64,000 nucleotides of DNA from positions 1 to 64,000 of the forward strand of contig CAJTUT010000006.1 of NCBI GenBank assembly GCA_910579455.1, written 5' to 3'. Positions 53,450 to 63,983 of this stretch are shown piece after piece. The DNA comes from an uncultured Bacilli bacterium (GTDB taxonomy: Bacteria; Bacillota_I; Bacilli_A; RF39; UBA660). How positions within the stretch are numbered: position 1 is the stretch's first letter; each line of letters starts with the position of its first letter. A program made the translations under genes and the position numbers. The notes under the pieces were generated by a model. That model searched no databases. It saw only the letters and a list, made by a program, of their open reading frames with translations, and was not told the DNA's origin.

Positions 53450-53980
53450 TTATGCAGCTTTCTTTCCTTCTTTACGACGAACATGTTCATCCTTGTAACG
53501 AATACCTTTTCCCTTATATGGTTCTGGTTTTCTTACTTTTCTTATATTAGCAGCAAATTCACCCACTAATACTTTATCAATTCCTTTTACTGTAATTTCA
53601 GTATTTCCATTTGCTTCTACTGTTAATCCTTCTGGAATATCCATTTCTACTGGATGAGAATATCCAGCATTAATGATTAATTTTTTTCCCTGGACATTAA
53701 AACGATATCCTACACCAATAATTTCTAATATCTTTTCATAACCTTTAGTTACACCATGAATCATATTTGTGATTAAGGAATTCATTGTTCCATGCATTGC
53801 TTTTGCAGATTCACATTTACGACTTAAAGTGATCTCATTATTTTCTTGTTTCATGGTAATATCTTTTAACATTACTTGCTTTAGCATCCCCTTAGGTCCT
53901 TTTACAACTACTTCATTATCCTCTAAAGTAACAGTAACTCCTTCAGGAACTTCAATAATACGTTTTCCAATACGACTCAC
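53450..53980 (-). CDS. rplF: 50S ribosomal protein L6
   Basis: A 176-aa protein with MSRIGKRIIEVPEGV at the start, duplicated L6 domains, and the C-terminal signature RKPEPYKGKGIRYKDEHVRR. It lies near the sarcin-ricin loop in the 50S. It follows rpsH in the spc order. Confidence 0.97.
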   Translation of the reverse strand: MSRIGKRIIEVPEGVTVTLEDNEVVVKGPKGMLKQVMLKDITMKQENNEITLSRKCESAKAMHGTMNSLITNMIHGVTKGYEKILEIIGVGYRFNVQGKKLIINAGYSHPVEMDIPEGLTVEANGNTEITVKGIDKVLVGEFAANIRKVRKPEPYKGKGIRYKDEHVRRKEGKKAA

Positions 53981-54007
53981 AAAAACACCTCCTTATATTT
54001 TATTGTT

Positions 54008-54409
54008 CTACCAAATATAAGCTAGAACTTCCCCACCTATATTTTGCTTACGAGCTTCTTTATCTGTCATAATCCCTTTAGATGTAGAAATAATTGCAAT
54101 TCCTAATCCATTCAACACTTTAGGAATTTCATCATTTTTCGCATATACACGAAGTCCTGGTTTGGAAATTCTCTTAAGTCCAGTGATTACTCTCTCACGT
54201 TTATCAGTATATTTTAAAGTTAAAAATAGAGTTCCTTGAACATTATCCTTTTCTAATTTATAATCCTCAATAAATCCTTCTTCTTTTAAAATTCTTGCGA
54301 TTTCGCTTTTTAAATTAGAAGCAGGAACCTTTACTTGTTCATAACGCATTTGGTTTGCATTACGAATGCGTGTTAACATATCTGCAATGGTATCTGTTAC
54401 TACTGCCAT
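54008..54409 (-). CDS. rpsH: 30S ribosomal protein S8
   Basis: A 133-aa protein from [20 protein letters not shown], ending with [20 protein letters not shown] and LAYIW. ATG at 54409 follows AAAGGAGG. An upstream TTG (54430) would extend it by seven residues and overlap the rpsZ stop, which is unlikely. S8 binds 16S helix 21 and also represses the spc operon in E. coli. Confidence 0.97.
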   Translation of the reverse strand: MAVVTDTIADMLTRIRNANQMRYEQVKVPASNLKSEIARILKEEGFIEDYKLEKDNVQGTLFLTLKYTDKRERVITGLKRISKPGLRVYAKNDEIPKVLNGLGIAIISTSKGIMTDKEARKQNIGGEVLAYIW

Positions 54410-54430
54410 AATTTGTATCCTCCTTTCCAA

Positions 54431-54616
54431 TTACCAACTTGATTTTTTAATTCCTGGTATTTGTCCTTTATAAGCTAATTCACGAAAGCAAATACGACAT
54501 ATACCAAATTTACTCATAACTGCATGTGGTCTTCCACACCTTGAGCATCTAGTATATTCACGAACTTTAAACTTTTGTGGTCTACTAGCTTTTACTTTCA
54601 TACTTTTCTTTGCCAT
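54431..54616 (-). CDS. rpsZ: 30S ribosomal protein S14, zinc-binding type Z
   Basis: A 61-aa protein with [29 protein letters not shown] zinc site (only cited by its CxxC pairs: CSRC and CRIC) and the end [11 protein letters not shown]. The short zinc form is the standard S14 of Bacilli spc operons, unlike the 89-aa zinc-free form. Confidence 0.97.
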   Translation of the reverse strand: MAKKSMKVKASRPQKFKVREYTRCSRCGRPHAVMSKFGICRICFRELAYKGQIPGIKKSSW

Positions 54617-54629
54617 TCTTACCCTCCAA

Positions 54630-55169
54630 TTACTTTCTAAAAGGAATTCCTAGTCCATTTAATAAGTCAAATGCCTCTTCATTCGTCTTAGCTGTAGTTA
54701 CGAATACAATATCCATACCACGAACCTTAACTATTTCATCATATTCTATTTCTGAAAAAATCAATTGTTCCTTAATTCCCATTGTATAATTTCCTCTACC
54801 ATCAAATGCACGAGGAGATACTCCTCTAAAATCACGTACTTGTGGTAAAGCAATGGAAATTAATTTATCCATAAAGGTATACATAGCCTCACCTCTTAGT
54901 GTGACCTTGCATCCAATAGATTGACCTTCTCTTACCTTGAATCCTGCAATTGATTTTCTTGCCTTTGTAATCACTGGCTTTTGACCAGAAATCTTCTCTA
55001 AATCTGCTACAGCAGCATCCAATAATTTAGAATTTGTAGTGGCATCTCCAACACCCATATTAATTACAATTTTTTCTAATTTTGGAGCCTCCATTATTGA
55101 CTTATAATTATGTTGACCCATTAAATTTGGAATTACTTCATTTAAGTATTTTTCTTTTAGGCGGTTCAT
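54630..55169 (-). CDS. rplE: 50S ribosomal protein L5
   Basis: A 179-aa protein with [51 protein letters not shown] and the conserved [21 protein letters not shown]5 binds 5S rRNA and contacts P-site tRNA. Confidence 0.98.
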   Translation of the reverse strand: MNRLKEKYLNEVIPNLMGQHNYKSIMEAPKLEKIVINMGVGDATTNSKLLDAAVADLEKISGQKPVITKARKSIAGFKVREGQSIGCKVTLRGEAMYTFMDKLISIALPQVRDFRGVSPRAFDGRGNYTMGIKEQLIFSEIEYDEIVKVRGMDIVFVTTAKTNEEAFDLLNGLGIPFRK

Positions 55170-55187
55170 AAGTTACCCTCCTTTCAA

Positions 55188-55496
55188 TTAATCAATCATT
55201 TCGTTTGATTTTTTTGTTATTCTTACTTTTTTACCATTTTTATTTGTTGTATGTCCTATTCTAGTTCCTTTTTTTGTTTTAGGATCCACAATCATAACAT
55301 TAGAAGCATGAATTGGAGCTTCCATCTCTACAATCCCTCCAGATTCTTGTCCATTAGGTTTTTTATGTTTTTTAACAACATTGATCCCCTCTACAACAAC
55401 CCTGTTACTACCTCTAATTACTTTAATAATCTTTCCTATTTTTCCTTTGTCAGAACCAGTGATAACTACAACCTCATCTCCTACTTTTAAGTTCAT
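55188..55496 (-). CDS. rplX: 50S ribosomal protein L24
   Basis: A 102-aa protein with the KOW motif near the N-terminus (GDEVVVITGSDKGKIGKIIK) and GINVVKKHKKP. L24 starts 50S assembly at the 5' end of 23S rRNA and lies by the exit tunnel. Confidence 0.97.
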   Translation of the reverse strand: MNLKVGDEVVVITGSDKGKIGKIIKVIRGSNRVVVEGINVVKKHKKPNGQESGGIVEMEAPIHASNVMIVDPKTKKGTRIGHTTNKNGKKVRITKKSNEMID

Positions 55497-55509
55497 ATTT
55501 ATCCTCCTC

Positions 55510-55878
55510 TTATAGTACTTCTTTTGCTAAAGATACAATTTTCATAAAATCTTTATCACGAAGTTCTCTTGCAACTGGTCCAAAGATACGAGTTCCTATT
55601 GGACTCTTATCATCCTTAATGATAACACAAGCATTGTCATCGAACTTAATATAACTTCCATCCTCACGACGAACACCTTGACGGCTACGAACGATAACTG
55701 CTTTTACAACTTTACCCTTTTTAAGGTTTGAATTTGGTATTGCCTGTTTAACCGTACCAACTACTATGTCACCAATGTTTCCAGTTTTAACATGACTTCC
55801 ACCAAGCACACGAATGACTAATAATTCACGAGCTCCAGAGTTGTCTGTAACTTTCATACGACTTTCTTGTTGTAACAT
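55510..55878 (-). CDS. rplN: 50S ribosomal protein L14
   Basis: A 122-aa protein, [19 protein letters not shown] at the start, with [18 protein letters not shown] and the conserved [21 protein letters not shown]14 forms an intersubunit bridge. It stands in normal order after rpsQ. Confidence 0.98.
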   Translation of the reverse strand: MLQQESRMKVTDNSGARELLVIRVLGGSHVKTGNIGDIVVGTVKQAIPNSNLKKGKVVKAVIVRSRQGVRREDGSYIKFDDNACVIIKDDKSPIGTRIFGPVARELRDKDFMKIVSLAKEVL

Positions 55879-55903
55879 AAATTATTCCTCCTCACCTAAA
55901 GCG

Positions 55904-56164
55904 TTAAATAATAACTGCTTCTTTTACAATTTCTTTTAAATAGAAATGTTTCGTTTTAGATATAGGTCTTGTAGATACAATACGAACAGTATCCCCAACC
56001 TTTGCCTTATTTGTTTCATCATGAACACAATACTTTTTAGAGTGTTTAACTCTTTTATGATATAATGGATGATTCTTATAAGTTTCAATTAATACAGTAA
56101 TCGTTTTATTATTAGTAGAACTAACAACTTTACCAACGAATTCTTTTTTTATCGCTTTTTCCAT
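55904..56164 (-). CDS. rpsQ: 30S ribosomal protein S17
   Basis: An 86-aa OB-fold protein with [20 protein letters not shown], the [14 protein letters not shown] block and [19 protein letters not shown], typical of bacterial S17. It is placed between rpmC and rplN. Confidence 0.97.
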   Translation of the reverse strand: MEKAIKKEFVGKVVSSTNNKTITVLIETYKNHPLYHKRVKHSKKYCVHDETNKAKVGDTVRIVSTRPISKTKHFYLKEIVKEAVII

Positions 56165-56175
56165 ATCATATCCTC

Positions 56176-56370
56176 CTAATTATTTACTTCACGTTCTTTA
56201 AGAACGGTCTTCATTCTTGCAACGGTGTGTCTTAATTCTCTAATTCTTGAAGGCTTTTCAAGATTACCTGTAGCCTGTTGAAAACGTAAATTAAATAATT
56301 CCTGTTTCGTTTCTACTAACTTCTTTTTGATATCCTCAGTAGATAATTCCCTAATTTCATTAACCTTCAT
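56176..56370 (-). CDS. rpmC: 50S ribosomal protein L29
   Basis: A 64-aa two-helix protein: [40 protein letters not shown] and the [11 protein letters not shown] end. L29 lies at the tunnel exit near the SRP docking site. Its start overlaps the rplP stop by 11 bp, suggesting coupled translation. Confidence 0.97.
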   Translation of the reverse strand: MKVNEIRELSTEDIKKKLVETKQELFNLRFQQATGNLEKPSRIRELRHTVARMKTVLKEREVNN

Positions 56371-56791
56371 TTATTTCACCACCATTTTCTTTTTTTACAA
56401 ATTTTGTGGCAACTGGTAATTTATGAGAAGCAAGTCTTAAAGCTTCTCGAGCAATTTCTTCGCTAACTCCAGCAATTTCAAACATAATTTTACCTTCCTT
56501 AACTACTGCTACCCAACCTTCTACATTACCTTTACCCTTACCTTGACGAGTGCCAATTGGTTTTTTTGTTAGTGGCATGTGTGGAAATATATTAATCCAT
56601 ACTTTTCCACCACGTTTCATATAACGAGTCATAGCTACACGAGCTGCTTCGATTTGATTTGCTGTAATCCAAGCCCCACTCTTTGCCTGTAAACCAAACT
56701 CTCCAAAACTTAATGTTGTGTTTCCTTTTGACTTTCCTTCATAAGGTAATCTATGAACACGACGATATTTAGTTCTTGATGGTATTAACAT
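56360..56791 (-). CDS. rplP: 50S ribosomal protein L16
   Basis: A 143-aa protein with [39 protein letters not shown] and the conserved [20 protein letters not shown] loop that contacts the A-site tRNA elbow. It overlaps rpmC and follows rpsC by one base. Confidence 0.98.
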   Translation of the reverse strand: MLIPSRTKYRRVHRLPYEGKSKGNTTLSFGEFGLQAKSGAWITANQIEAARVAMTRYMKRGGKVWINIFPHMPLTKKPIGTRQGKGKGNVEGWVAVVKEGKIMFEIAGVSEEIAREALRLASHKLPVATKFVKKENGGEINEG

Positions 56792-56792
56792 A

Positions 56793-57446
56793 TCAATTAC
56801 CTCCTTTAGCCTTTTTTGATGAAAGAATTTCTCCCTTATAGATCCAAACCTTTACACCAATTTTTCCAAACGTTGTATCAGCCTCACTGGTAGCATAATC
56901 AACATCAGCTCTTAAAGTATGTAGAGGTATCGTTCCTTCTGTATAACCCTCACTACGAGCCATATCAGCTCCGCCAAGTCTTCCAGATACAGAAGTTTTA
57001 ATACCTTTAGCACCTGCCTTCATTGCATTTCTAATTGCACGTTTTTGAGCCATACGGAATGATGCTCTATTACTAATTTGATTTGCAATGGAATCTGCTA
57101 CCAACTGTGCATTCATATCCGCTTTTTTTATATCAACAATTGATATTTGAACATTTTCATCCACAATTTTCGATAAAATCTTTTTTAATTTTTCTATTTC
57201 TTCTCCACCACGGCCAATCATAACCCCAGGTTTAGAAGTATGAATTACTACTTCGCATCTCTTAGCATTTCTTTCAATCTCTACTTTTGCAATTGACGCA
57301 TTCTTCATATTTTTTGCTAAATATTCACGAATTTTAATATCCCTTTCTAAATTCTTAGAAAAGTCCTTTTTATTAGAATACCATCTAGCTTCCCAGTCCT
57401 TATTGATACCAAGTCTTAGTCCATTAGGATTAACTTTCTGTCCCAT
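56793..57446 (-). CDS. rpsC: 30S ribosomal protein S3
   Basis: A 217-aa protein with [20 protein letters not shown], the KH domain around [20 protein letters not shown], and C-terminal [19 protein letters not shown]3 lines the mRNA entry channel and has helicase activity in the ribosome. Length is normal. Confidence 0.98.
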   Translation of the reverse strand: MGQKVNPNGLRLGINKDWEARWYSNKKDFSKNLERDIKIREYLAKNMKNASIAKVEIERNAKRCEVVIHTSKPGVMIGRGGEEIEKLKKILSKIVDENVQISIVDIKKADMNAQLVADSIANQISNRASFRMAQKRAIRNAMKAGAKGIKTSVSGRLGGADMARSEGYTEGTIPLHTLRADVDYATSEADTTFGKIGVKVWIYKGEILSSKKAKGGN

Positions 57447-57462
57447 ATTGTAACCTCCTTCA

Positions 57463-57795
57463 TTATTTTGTAGCCACAGTTATTACTATGTGACTAGTTC
57501 TATGATTGTTTTGTCCAATATGAGAACGTGAATCAATCACATGACGTTTCATAACTGGACCAGCATCTACTCTTGCTTCCTTAATATAAAGTGTATCAGC
57601 ATCTGCACCTTCATTATTAACAGCGTTCGCAATAGCAGAATCCAAAACTTTTTTAGTAAGTCTAGCTGCTTTATTGTTCATATTAACTAATATGGTTAAT
57701 GCGTCACTCACCCTTTTACCACGAATCATATCACTCACTAAACGAGCTCTAATTGGCGATAATCTAAGTGACTTAGCAATTGCTCTTGCTTCCAT
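57463..57795 (-). CDS. rplV: 50S ribosomal protein L22
   Basis: A 110-aa protein with [20 protein letters not shown], the tunnel-lining beta hairpin around [15 protein letters not shown] and the end [11 protein letters not shown]22 narrows the peptide exit tunnel with L4. Start codon follows AGGAGG. Confidence 0.97.
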   Translation of the reverse strand: MEARAIAKSLRLSPIRARLVSDMIRGKRVSDALTILVNMNNKAARLTKKVLDSAIANAVNNEGADADTLYIKEARVDAGPVMKRHVIDSRSHIGQNNHRTSHIVITVATK

Positions 57796-57817
57796 ATATT
57801 TTCCTCCTAGTCATTTT

Positions 57818-58087
57818 TTATTTCTTTTTATCAGAACCATGTCCACCAAATTTACGAGTTAATGCAAATTCCCCAAGTTTATGTCCAACCATATCCTCTG
57901 TAACATATACTGGTATAAATTCCCTACCATTATGAACTGCAAATGTGTGTCCTATAAAATCAGGAAAAATAGTAGAACGACGTGACCAAGTTTTTATAAC
58001 TTCTTTTTTTCCAGACTTATTTAGTTCTCGGACCTTTTTCAACAATCTCTTAAATACATAAGGTCCTTTTTTGGTACTTCTAGCCAT
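57818..58087 (-). CDS. rpsS: 30S ribosomal protein S19
   Basis: An 89-aa protein with [39 protein letters not shown] and the conserved [21 protein letters not shown]19 sits in the 30S head next to S13. Confidence 0.98.
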   Translation of the reverse strand: MARSTKKGPYVFKRLLKKVRELNKSGKKEVIKTWSRRSTIFPDFIGHTFAVHNGREFIPVYVTEDMVGHKLGEFALTRKFGGHGSDKKK

Positions 58088-58103
58088 TTTTTATCATCCT
58101 TTC

Positions 58104-58934
58104 CTATTTACCATTACGACGACGTACGATAAATTTATCAGATTGTTTTTTCTTACGTGTCTTGTATCCAAGTGCAGGTTTACCCCAAGGAGTAACTGGT
58201 GCCTTACGTCCGATTGGTGCACGTCCTTCTCCTCCACCATGTGGATGATCATTTGGATTCATGACAGAACCACGTACTGTAGGGCGAATTCCCTTATGAC
58301 GATTACGTCCAGCCTTTCCAATCTTTACAAGAGAAGAATCCTCATTCCCAACCTCACCAACTGTTGCCATACAGGTTCCTAACACTTTTCTTTGTTCTCC
58401 GCTTGTTAAGCGAACCATTACATATTTACCTTCTCGACCAAGAATTTGAGCAGATGTTCCAGCACTTCTTGCTAACTCTCCTCCTTTTCCAGGACGAAGT
58501 TCAATATTATGAATAACAGTTCCGACAGGAATTAACATAATTGGTAATGCATTACCAACCTTGATGTCTGCTTTTTCTGAAGATATAACTTTCATACCAA
58601 CCTCTAAATTCTTAGGAGCAAGAATATATCTTTTTTCTCCATCCAAATAATTAATTAAAGCGATATTAGCAGTCCTGTTCGGATCATATTCTATACTTGC
58701 TACCACTCCAGGTACATTTAATTTATTTCTCTTAAAATCAATGATACGGTACTTTCTTTTCGCACCTCCACCTTGATGACGAACTGTAATCTTACCCTGA
58801 TTATTACGTCCAGCATTTTTCTTAATTGTAACAGTAAGACTTTTCAAAGGAGAGTTCTTAGCAATTCCTTCATTTACTAAAGTACTCATCTTTCTACGTC
58901 CTGGTGTAGTAGGTTTATAATTTCTTATTGCCAT
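58104..58934 (-). CDS. rplB: 50S ribosomal protein L2
   Basis: A 276-aa protein, [20 protein letters not shown] at the start, with the RNA-binding [19 protein letters not shown] and the near-universal C-terminal [21 protein letters not shown]2 is essential for subunit association and peptidyl transferase assembly. Confidence 0.98.
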   Translation of the reverse strand: MAIRNYKPTTPGRRKMSTLVNEGIAKNSPLKSLTVTIKKNAGRNNQGKITVRHQGGGAKRKYRIIDFKRNKLNVPGVVASIEYDPNRTANIALINYLDGEKRYILAPKNLEVGMKVISSEKADIKVGNALPIMLIPVGTVIHNIELRPGKGGELARSAGTSAQILGREGKYVMVRLTSGEQRKVLGTCMATVGEVGNEDSSLVKIGKAGRNRHKGIRPTVRGSVMNPNDHPHGGGEGRAPIGRKAPVTPWGKPALGYKTRKKKQSDKFIVRRRNGK

Positions 58935-58950
58935 AATTTATTTTCCTCCT

Positions 58951-59235
58951 CTAACCAAGATCTATGGTTTGCCCTTCTGCTAGTTTTACAATAGCTTTTT
59001 TTGATCTATTGGTTAAACCAGTATAACGACCAACTCTTCTTTTTTTAGGCTTTTCATTTATTGTTTTAATTGAAACAACCTTTACATTAAAAATTTTTTC
59101 AATTGCCTGTTTAACTTCTGTTTTATTTGTTCTTGGATCTACCTTAAATGTATATTGTCCAGCCTCTTTTAACAACTGACTTTTTTCAGTAATTACTGGT
59201 GCCTTAATAATTTCTAAATATTTTGTATCATTCAT
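58951..59235 (-). CDS. rplW: 50S ribosomal protein L23
   Basis: A 94-aa protein with [19 protein letters not shown], the [20 protein letters not shown] motif, and [21 protein letters not shown]23 is the main docking site for trigger factor and SRP. Its start touches the rplD stop. Confidence 0.97.
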   Translation of the reverse strand: MNDTKYLEIIKAPVITEKSQLLKEAGQYTFKVDPRTNKTEVKQAIEKIFNVKVVSIKTINEKPKKRRVGRYTGLTNRSKKAIVKLAEGQTIDLG

Positions 59236-59861
59236 TACAATAGCACCTCCTCAATTTGCTTCAAAGCATCCTTAGTAACAACCAAATAATCTGATCCTAC
59301 TAAATCTAATACACTAATTTCTTTTGGTGTTACTAATAAAATATTAGATAGATTTCTAGTAGCAAGAATCACATTTTCATCTAAATCCTTTACTACTAAC
59401 AACACCTTTTTATCAGTTAGTTTTAATAAATCTAACACTTTAACAAAATCTTTTGTTTTTGGTGTTTCTAAAACCAAATCCTCTAAAATAACAATTGCAT
59501 CTTCCATAGCTTTATAGCTATATGCTGACTTAATAGCAATTCCACGTTCTTTACGATTCATCTTTTTGCTATAGTCTCTAGGAACTGGTGTACCATATCT
59601 TCCACCACCTACCCATTGTACAGATCTGATAGATCCCTGACGGGCATGTCCTGTTCCTTTTTGTCTCCATGGCTTTCTTCCGCCACCTCTAACTTCTGAA
59701 CGAGTCTTTGTACTGTGTGTTCCTTGTCTAAGCGATGCACGTCCTAAAATGATTGCATCGTATAAAACTTTATCATTTGGAGTTACTCCAAATATATTCT
59801 CATTTAATTTTTCATCATTAATCTTTTCACCCTTAAGATTGAAAATATCTACTTTTTTCAT
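59235..59861 (-). CDS. rplD: 50S ribosomal protein L4
   Basis: A 208-aa protein with the extended tunnel loop [31 protein letters not shown] region (two neighbouring conserved blocks), and [20 protein letters not shown]. In many bacteria L4 also represses its own S10 operon. It lies between rplC and rplW. Confidence 0.97.
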   Translation of the reverse strand: MKKVDIFNLKGEKINDEKLNENIFGVTPNDKVLYDAIILGRASLRQGTHSTKTRSEVRGGGRKPWRQKGTGHARQGSIRSVQWVGGGRYGTPVPRDYSKKMNRKERGIAIKSAYSYKAMEDAIVILEDLVLETPKTKDFVKVLDLLKLTDKKVLLVVKDLDENVILATRNLSNILLVTPKEISVLDLVGSDYLVVTKDALKQIEEVLL

Positions 59862-59912
59862 ATCTCTTTCCTCCTTTCATCACAAATCATCCTCTTACTT
59901 CCTGTGATGATA

Positions 59913-60656
59913 TTATTCTGCACTTTCTATTACTTCTTCTTGAACTGATTTTTCTACATTTTCGTCCGTTGGTTCTAATTGTTCAACTTCTTCAACATAG
60001 CTAACTAAATCAGCAGGAGTATTCACAACATCAGGATTTTTCACTGCTGTGCGAATGATAACTAATGATTTTTTTGGACCTGGAACATTTCCTTTTATAA
60101 GAATCACACTATTTTCTTTATCAACAGAGACAATTTCTAAATTTTGAATTGTTGTTTTTACATGACCCATATGCCCAGGCATTTTTTTACCCTTTAACAC
60201 ATGCATTGGCAACATTGTACCAAGAGATCCTACACCTCTATGATATTGAGATCCATGTCCCATAGGACCACGAGATTGGTTGTGCCGTTTAATAACTCCT
60301 TGAAAACCTTTTCCTTTGCTGATTCCACTAACATCAACCATTTCTCCTTCTTTGAAAGTATCTACACCTATTACTTGTCCCAAAGTATAATCACTTGTAT
60401 TTACTCCCCTAATTTCTCTTAAGAAGCGCTTAGGTTCAGTATTTGCTTTTTTTGTATGACCCATTGATGGTTTGTTGCTAGATTTTTCTTTAATTGTTTT
60501 TGTTGCAAGTTGTACTGCATCATAACCCTCTTTTTCTACCGTTTTAATTTGAGTCACAACATTTGGTTCTACTCGAATCACAGTAACCGGAATCAATTTA
60601 CCTTCTTTAGTAAATACTTGGGTCATTCCGATCTTTTCACCTAAGATTCCTTTCAT
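59913..60656 (-). CDS. rplC: 50S ribosomal protein L3
   Basis: A 247-aa protein with [20 protein letters not shown], the [21 protein letters not shown] loop reaching the peptidyl transferase centre (quoted as [12 protein letters not shown]) and [15 protein letters not shown]. The C-terminal 35 residues are an acidic extension ([17 protein letters not shown]) beyond the usual 205-215 aa. Confidence 0.97.
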   Translation of the reverse strand: MKGILGEKIGMTQVFTKEGKLIPVTVIRVEPNVVTQIKTVEKEGYDAVQLATKTIKEKSSNKPSMGHTKKANTEPKRFLREIRGVNTSDYTLGQVIGVDTFKEGEMVDVSGISKGKGFQGVIKRHNQSRGPMGHGSQYHRGVGSLGTMLPMHVLKGKKMPGHMGHVKTTIQNLEIVSVDKENSVILIKGNVPGPKKSLVIIRTAVKNPDVVNTPADLVSYVEEVEQLEPTDENVEKSVQEEVIESAE

Positions 60657-60671
60657 TTTTATTTCCTCCTA

Positions 60672-60983
60672 TTATTTTGTTTTTATTTCAATATCCACTC
60701 CGCTAGGTAAGTCTAATCGTGCTAAAGCATCGATTACTTCCTTGCTGGGATTTTTGATATCAATAAGTCTTTTATGTGTACGCATTTCAAACTGCTCACG
60801 ACTATCTTTATATTTATGAACAGCTCTTAAAATTGTAAACTTTTCCACCTCAGTTGGTAGTGGTACTGGCCCTGATATTGACCCACCCAATCTTTTAATT
60901 GTTTCAACAATTTTTGTTACAGCATTATCTAAAACTCTATGATCATATGCTTTTAACTTAATACGAACCCTTTCTGTCGACAT
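60672..60983 (-). CDS. rpsJ: 30S ribosomal protein S10
   Basis: A 103-aa protein with [37 protein letters not shown] and [19 protein letters not shown]10 (NusE) also joins transcription antitermination complexes. It is the first gene of the superoperon, which runs without a visible terminator to rplQ. GGGAGG precedes ATG. Confidence 0.98.
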   Translation of the reverse strand: MSTERVRIKLKAYDHRVLDNAVTKIVETIKRLGGSISGPVPLPTEVEKFTILRAVHKYKDSREQFEMRTHKRLIDIKNPSKEVIDALARLDLPSGVDIEIKTK

Positions 60984-61101
60984 ATAAATCCTCCCTTCGC
61001 CTATATCTAGTATAGACTTGCTCCATGCAAATAACCTAATAACCTAATTAACAACTTAACCCGGTGTATCAGCAACCTTGCACATCTAAGCAGTCACACA
61101 G
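60984..61101 (-). promoter_or_regulatory. Leader of the S10 operon
   Basis: About 115 nt lie between the predicted start and rpsJ. The segment contains a tandem AATAACCT repeat (plus strand, near 61031-61046) and several small pairings, but I recognise no named leader fold. An L4-responsive leader is known for this operon in other bacteria; here it is only a possibility. Confidence 0.35.
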
Positions 61102-61106
61102 ATAAA

Positions 61107-61136
61107 ATTATATCACACGTATTCTCTATTTTGCAA
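61107..61136 (-). promoter_or_regulatory. Promoter of the S10-spc-alpha operon
   Basis: On the minus strand TTGCAA (61131-61136), an 18-bp spacer and perfect TATAAT (61107-61112) with TG one base upstream (extended -10). The start would be near 61100. Confidence 0.75.
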
Positions 61137-61232
61137 GGCTTTTTTATATTTTTTTTAAAGCCCACTATTCAATTTTATTCTTTTTTCAAAAAAACTAAAC
61201 CTAATTATACTAAAATATCATTTTTACAATAT

Positions 61233-62429
61233 TTAATCATCCTTTTTAATAATAGAAGCGGGTATTAAAGTATTAGCACCAAACTTATTGTTAATTTCAT
61301 CAATTGTTCTTTGAAATTGCTCAGTATCTCCCCTATAATCTTCCTGTTCGAACAAAGAAATTTGTTTATGAGCACAGTCCGTCAAATCTGCCAACCGTAG
61401 TCCAATTAATCTAATAGGATCTTGTCTCCAGCCTATTTTAAGTAACTGCTTAGCCTCTTTAAAAATTTTGCCCGTATCATTAGTAGAATTCTCCAATTTT
61501 GTCTGTTTTGAATAACTTTTGAAACTACTATTTTTATAAATGATCGCTACTGTATTACAATACTTATTTTTACTTCTTAGTTGGCTTGAAACCTCGGAAG
61601 CCTGTCTAAATAAAACATCCTCCAGTAAACTCAAATCAGTAATATCCTTTGGCAAAGTCTCAGAAACACTAATACTAGGATTTTTAGTTTCTAGTTTTTC
61701 TACTTTATTGTAATCAACTCCATTTGCTGAATCTTTTAAAAACTGTGCCTGATTTTTAAAGTGTTTTCTTAGTAAAACAATATCTGCATTCGCAAGTTTT
61801 CCAATTGTATCAATCCCCATTTTTTTTAAACGCTCTGCCGTTTTTTTACCAACCATAAATAAGTCCTCAATTGGAAGTGGCCACATTTTAGACCTTACTT
61901 CCTTAAAAAAAAGAGTATGAACCTTATCTGGTTTTTCAAAATCACTAGCCATTTTCGCACACAACATATTATTAGCAATCCCCACGTTTACTGTAAATCC
62001 AAATAACTCTTTAATTTCTCTTTTAAGTTTATAGGCTAAACCTACATAATCCTTGTAAATATAGGATGTTCCCGTAAAATCTAAATAAGCCTCATCTACT
62101 GAATATCTCTGAATAGTGGGTGTATATTTTTTTAAATATTCATGGAATAATCTAGATTGTTCATAATACCACTCGTAGTTCGGTGAAAAAACCTTAACAG
62201 TAGGACATTTCTTTTTAGCCAAATAAAGAGTCTCTGCTGTTTTTATTCCATATTTTTTAGCAACCATACTCTTAGCTAAGACAATTCCATGACGAGTGGA
62301 TTCATCCCCACCAATAATAGATGGAATATTTCTTATATCCACTTGATACCCATGTTTTAAAAGATAAAGAGCAGTCCACGACAAAAAAGCATTATTCACA
62401 TCTACATGAAAAATGATTCTTTTACCCAT
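61233..62429 (-). CDS. dinB: Y-family DNA polymerase IV
   Basis: A 398-aa translesion polymerase. Catalytic acidic residues appear in FHVDVNNAF (Asp) and RYSVDEAYLDFTG (Asp-Glu). Two HhH-like elements of the thumb (MVGKKTAERLKKMGIDTIGKLA) and the little-finger domain (SVSETLPKDI) follow. The very end lacks a clear beta-clamp-binding QxxLF, although ISLFEQED near residue 365 could serve. AGAGGTGAC precedes ATG. I saw no LexA-type box in front. B. subtilis YqjH/YqjW are relatives. Confidence 0.9.
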   Translation of the reverse strand: MGKRIIFHVDVNNAFLSWTALYLLKHGYQVDIRNIPSIIGGDESTRHGIVLAKSMVAKKYGIKTAETLYLAKKKCPTVKVFSPNYEWYYEQSRLFHEYLKKYTPTIQRYSVDEAYLDFTGTSYIYKDYVGLAYKLKREIKELFGFTVNVGIANNMLCAKMASDFEKPDKVHTLFFKEVRSKMWPLPIEDLFMVGKKTAERLKKMGIDTIGKLANADIVLLRKHFKNQAQFLKDSANGVDYNKVEKLETKNPSISVSETLPKDITDLSLLEDVLFRQASEVSSQLRSKNKYCNTVAIIYKNSSFKSYSKQTKLENSTNDTGKIFKEAKQLLKIGWRQDPIRLIGLRLADLTDCAHKQISLFEQEDYRGDTEQFQRTIDEINNKFGANTLIPASIIKKDD

Positions 62430-62605
62430 ATCGTCACCTCTATTCTACATTAATTATAGAACATTTTTTCGATTTTCACAATTCTTTAAAGTTCCTAAAT
62501 ATAAGAATGGGACATAGTATTTAAATCCTTGCTAATTTCTAAATTTTTATTAACTACTGCTACAAATTCATATGTGTTATTATATGCCCTATAGTTTCCC
62601 TACTT

Positions 62606-63883
62606 TTAAATTTTATTATCATTCAAGCAAAATACAGCATAAATAGGAATATATCTAACTTCTTTTTTTGTTGAAAAGTTATTTTCAGTAATCCTATAAG
62701 CATTAAAAACTGTATGTTTTTTCATAAGCACAGATAAAGACTTTGCCTTAGACATCGCTTTTATAGTTATTTCAATAGGAATGATTTGTCCCATACGGTT
62801 TTGCACTACGAAATTAACTTCCGCCTTACCATCAGACTGATAATAATATAACGAATATCCGGCTTCCATTAAGGTTTTTGCGATATGATTTTCATATAGT
62901 GTTTCCTTCATCTGCTCACTATATAGAAATGACTTTCTATTTAAATGCATCATAGAAAATAAAATCCCTTCGTCGACCAAATACAATTTAAAACTATCTG
63001 TCTCTCTACAACTACTAAGGGGCGATTTTACTGTCCTTATTTTATAACTTCTGCACACCAACTGATTGTCAACTAAATATTTAATAGCTGTATCATATTC
63101 CTTTGCCCTTTTGCCATATCCCATTAAACCATACTGAAATTTCCTATTTTCCTTTTGTAGTTGTAAAGGAATGCTATTTAAGACCTCTATTCCCCTGGAA
63201 ATATCAATCAAAGTAGGATTTAAAGCAATTTCCTTAATATAAGAGTCTATAATCTTCCCTTTAATTGCCTTAATCTCATTATCACTAGCTCCATTTATAT
63301 AGGATAAAATCACCTCTGGCAACCCTCCAGTGACTAAATATTCATAGAACATATCAAGTGCTACTTTATGAAAAGGACAAGTCCTCTTTTTTTCAAACGA
63401 TTCTCTGATCAAATCAGCCAATTGCCTCTCATCACGTACCCAAAGATATTCCTCAAAATCCATTCCCGTCATACCCTTAAATTGTAACTCAATCCCCTTA
63501 AAACTATGTAGGTTCTCCCTTCTAGAAGTAATCGCTATAATATGATAAGGATTATTCCCATTTCCGAACAATTTTAAACCTCTTATAATTTCTATATCAT
63601 TAACATTATCAAAGACTAATAACGAATCATTTTCCAAAATAGTTTCCCCTGATAATAAAGACAAGCTTATAATCAACTTATCTACTGACCTTTCTTTTTT
63701 GAATATTTCTATCAACTGTTTATTATTATTAGAATCAAAGTAAATACAATTTTTATATTCGCCTTTTCCAAAATTTAGGATAGTAAATGTTTTTCCTACC
63801 TGTTTTGGACCATATACTACCAGAGGCTTTCGAATCAAGTCATTTTTCCATTTTTGTAGGAATGATTCTATTTTTCGTTCCAT
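62606..63883 (-). CDS. AAA-family ATPase with C-terminal DUF4143 domain
   Basis: A 425-aa protein with Walker A YGPKQVGKTFTI (about residues 24-35), Walker B SLLVFDNVNDIE, a sensor-like AITSRREN, and a C-terminal DUF4143 region with the PD-(D/E)xK-like core GKAEVNFVVQN and IPIEITIKA. Such ATPases are common and widely duplicated in gut bacteria and archaea. Their function is not known, although a defence or toxin-like role has been suggested. GGAGG precedes ATG. It stands alone. Confidence 0.8.
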   Translation of the reverse strand: MERKIESFLQKWKNDLIRKPLVVYGPKQVGKTFTILNFGKGEYKNCIYFDSNNNKQLIEIFKKERSVDKLIISLSLLSGETILENDSLLVFDNVNDIEIIRGLKLFGNGNNPYHIIAITSRRENLHSFKGIELQFKGMTGMDFEEYLWVRDERQLADLIRESFEKKRTCPFHKVALDMFYEYLVTGGLPEVILSYINGASDNEIKAIKGKIIDSYIKEIALNPTLIDISRGIEVLNSIPLQLQKENRKFQYGLMGYGKRAKEYDTAIKYLVDNQLVCRSYKIRTVKSPLSSCRETDSFKLYLVDEGILFSMMHLNRKSFLYSEQMKETLYENHIAKTLMEAGYSLYYYQSDGKAEVNFVVQNRMGQIIPIEITIKAMSKAKSLSVLMKKHTVFNAYRITENNFSTKKEVRYIPIYAVFCLNDNKI

Positions 63884-63954
63884 AAATTGTAACCTCCATA
63901 CATATTTTATAAAATAAGTATATCTTTATTTCTATAGATAGTCAATAAAAAACC

Positions 63955-63983
63955 AAAATAAAAAGACTAATACTGCTCGTCTT
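63955..63983 (-). terminator. Possible terminator of a minus-strand gene beyond the right edge
   Basis: AAGAC (63963-63967) and GTCTT (63979-63983) form a 5-bp stem with an 11-nt loop, followed by TTTATTTT on the minus strand. The stem is short. Confidence 0.4.

Noticed and set aside
46877..60983. Many plus-strand open frames opposite the ribosomal genes
   Set aside because: They are antisense shadows of conserved minus-strand genes, without ribosome sites or recognisable products.
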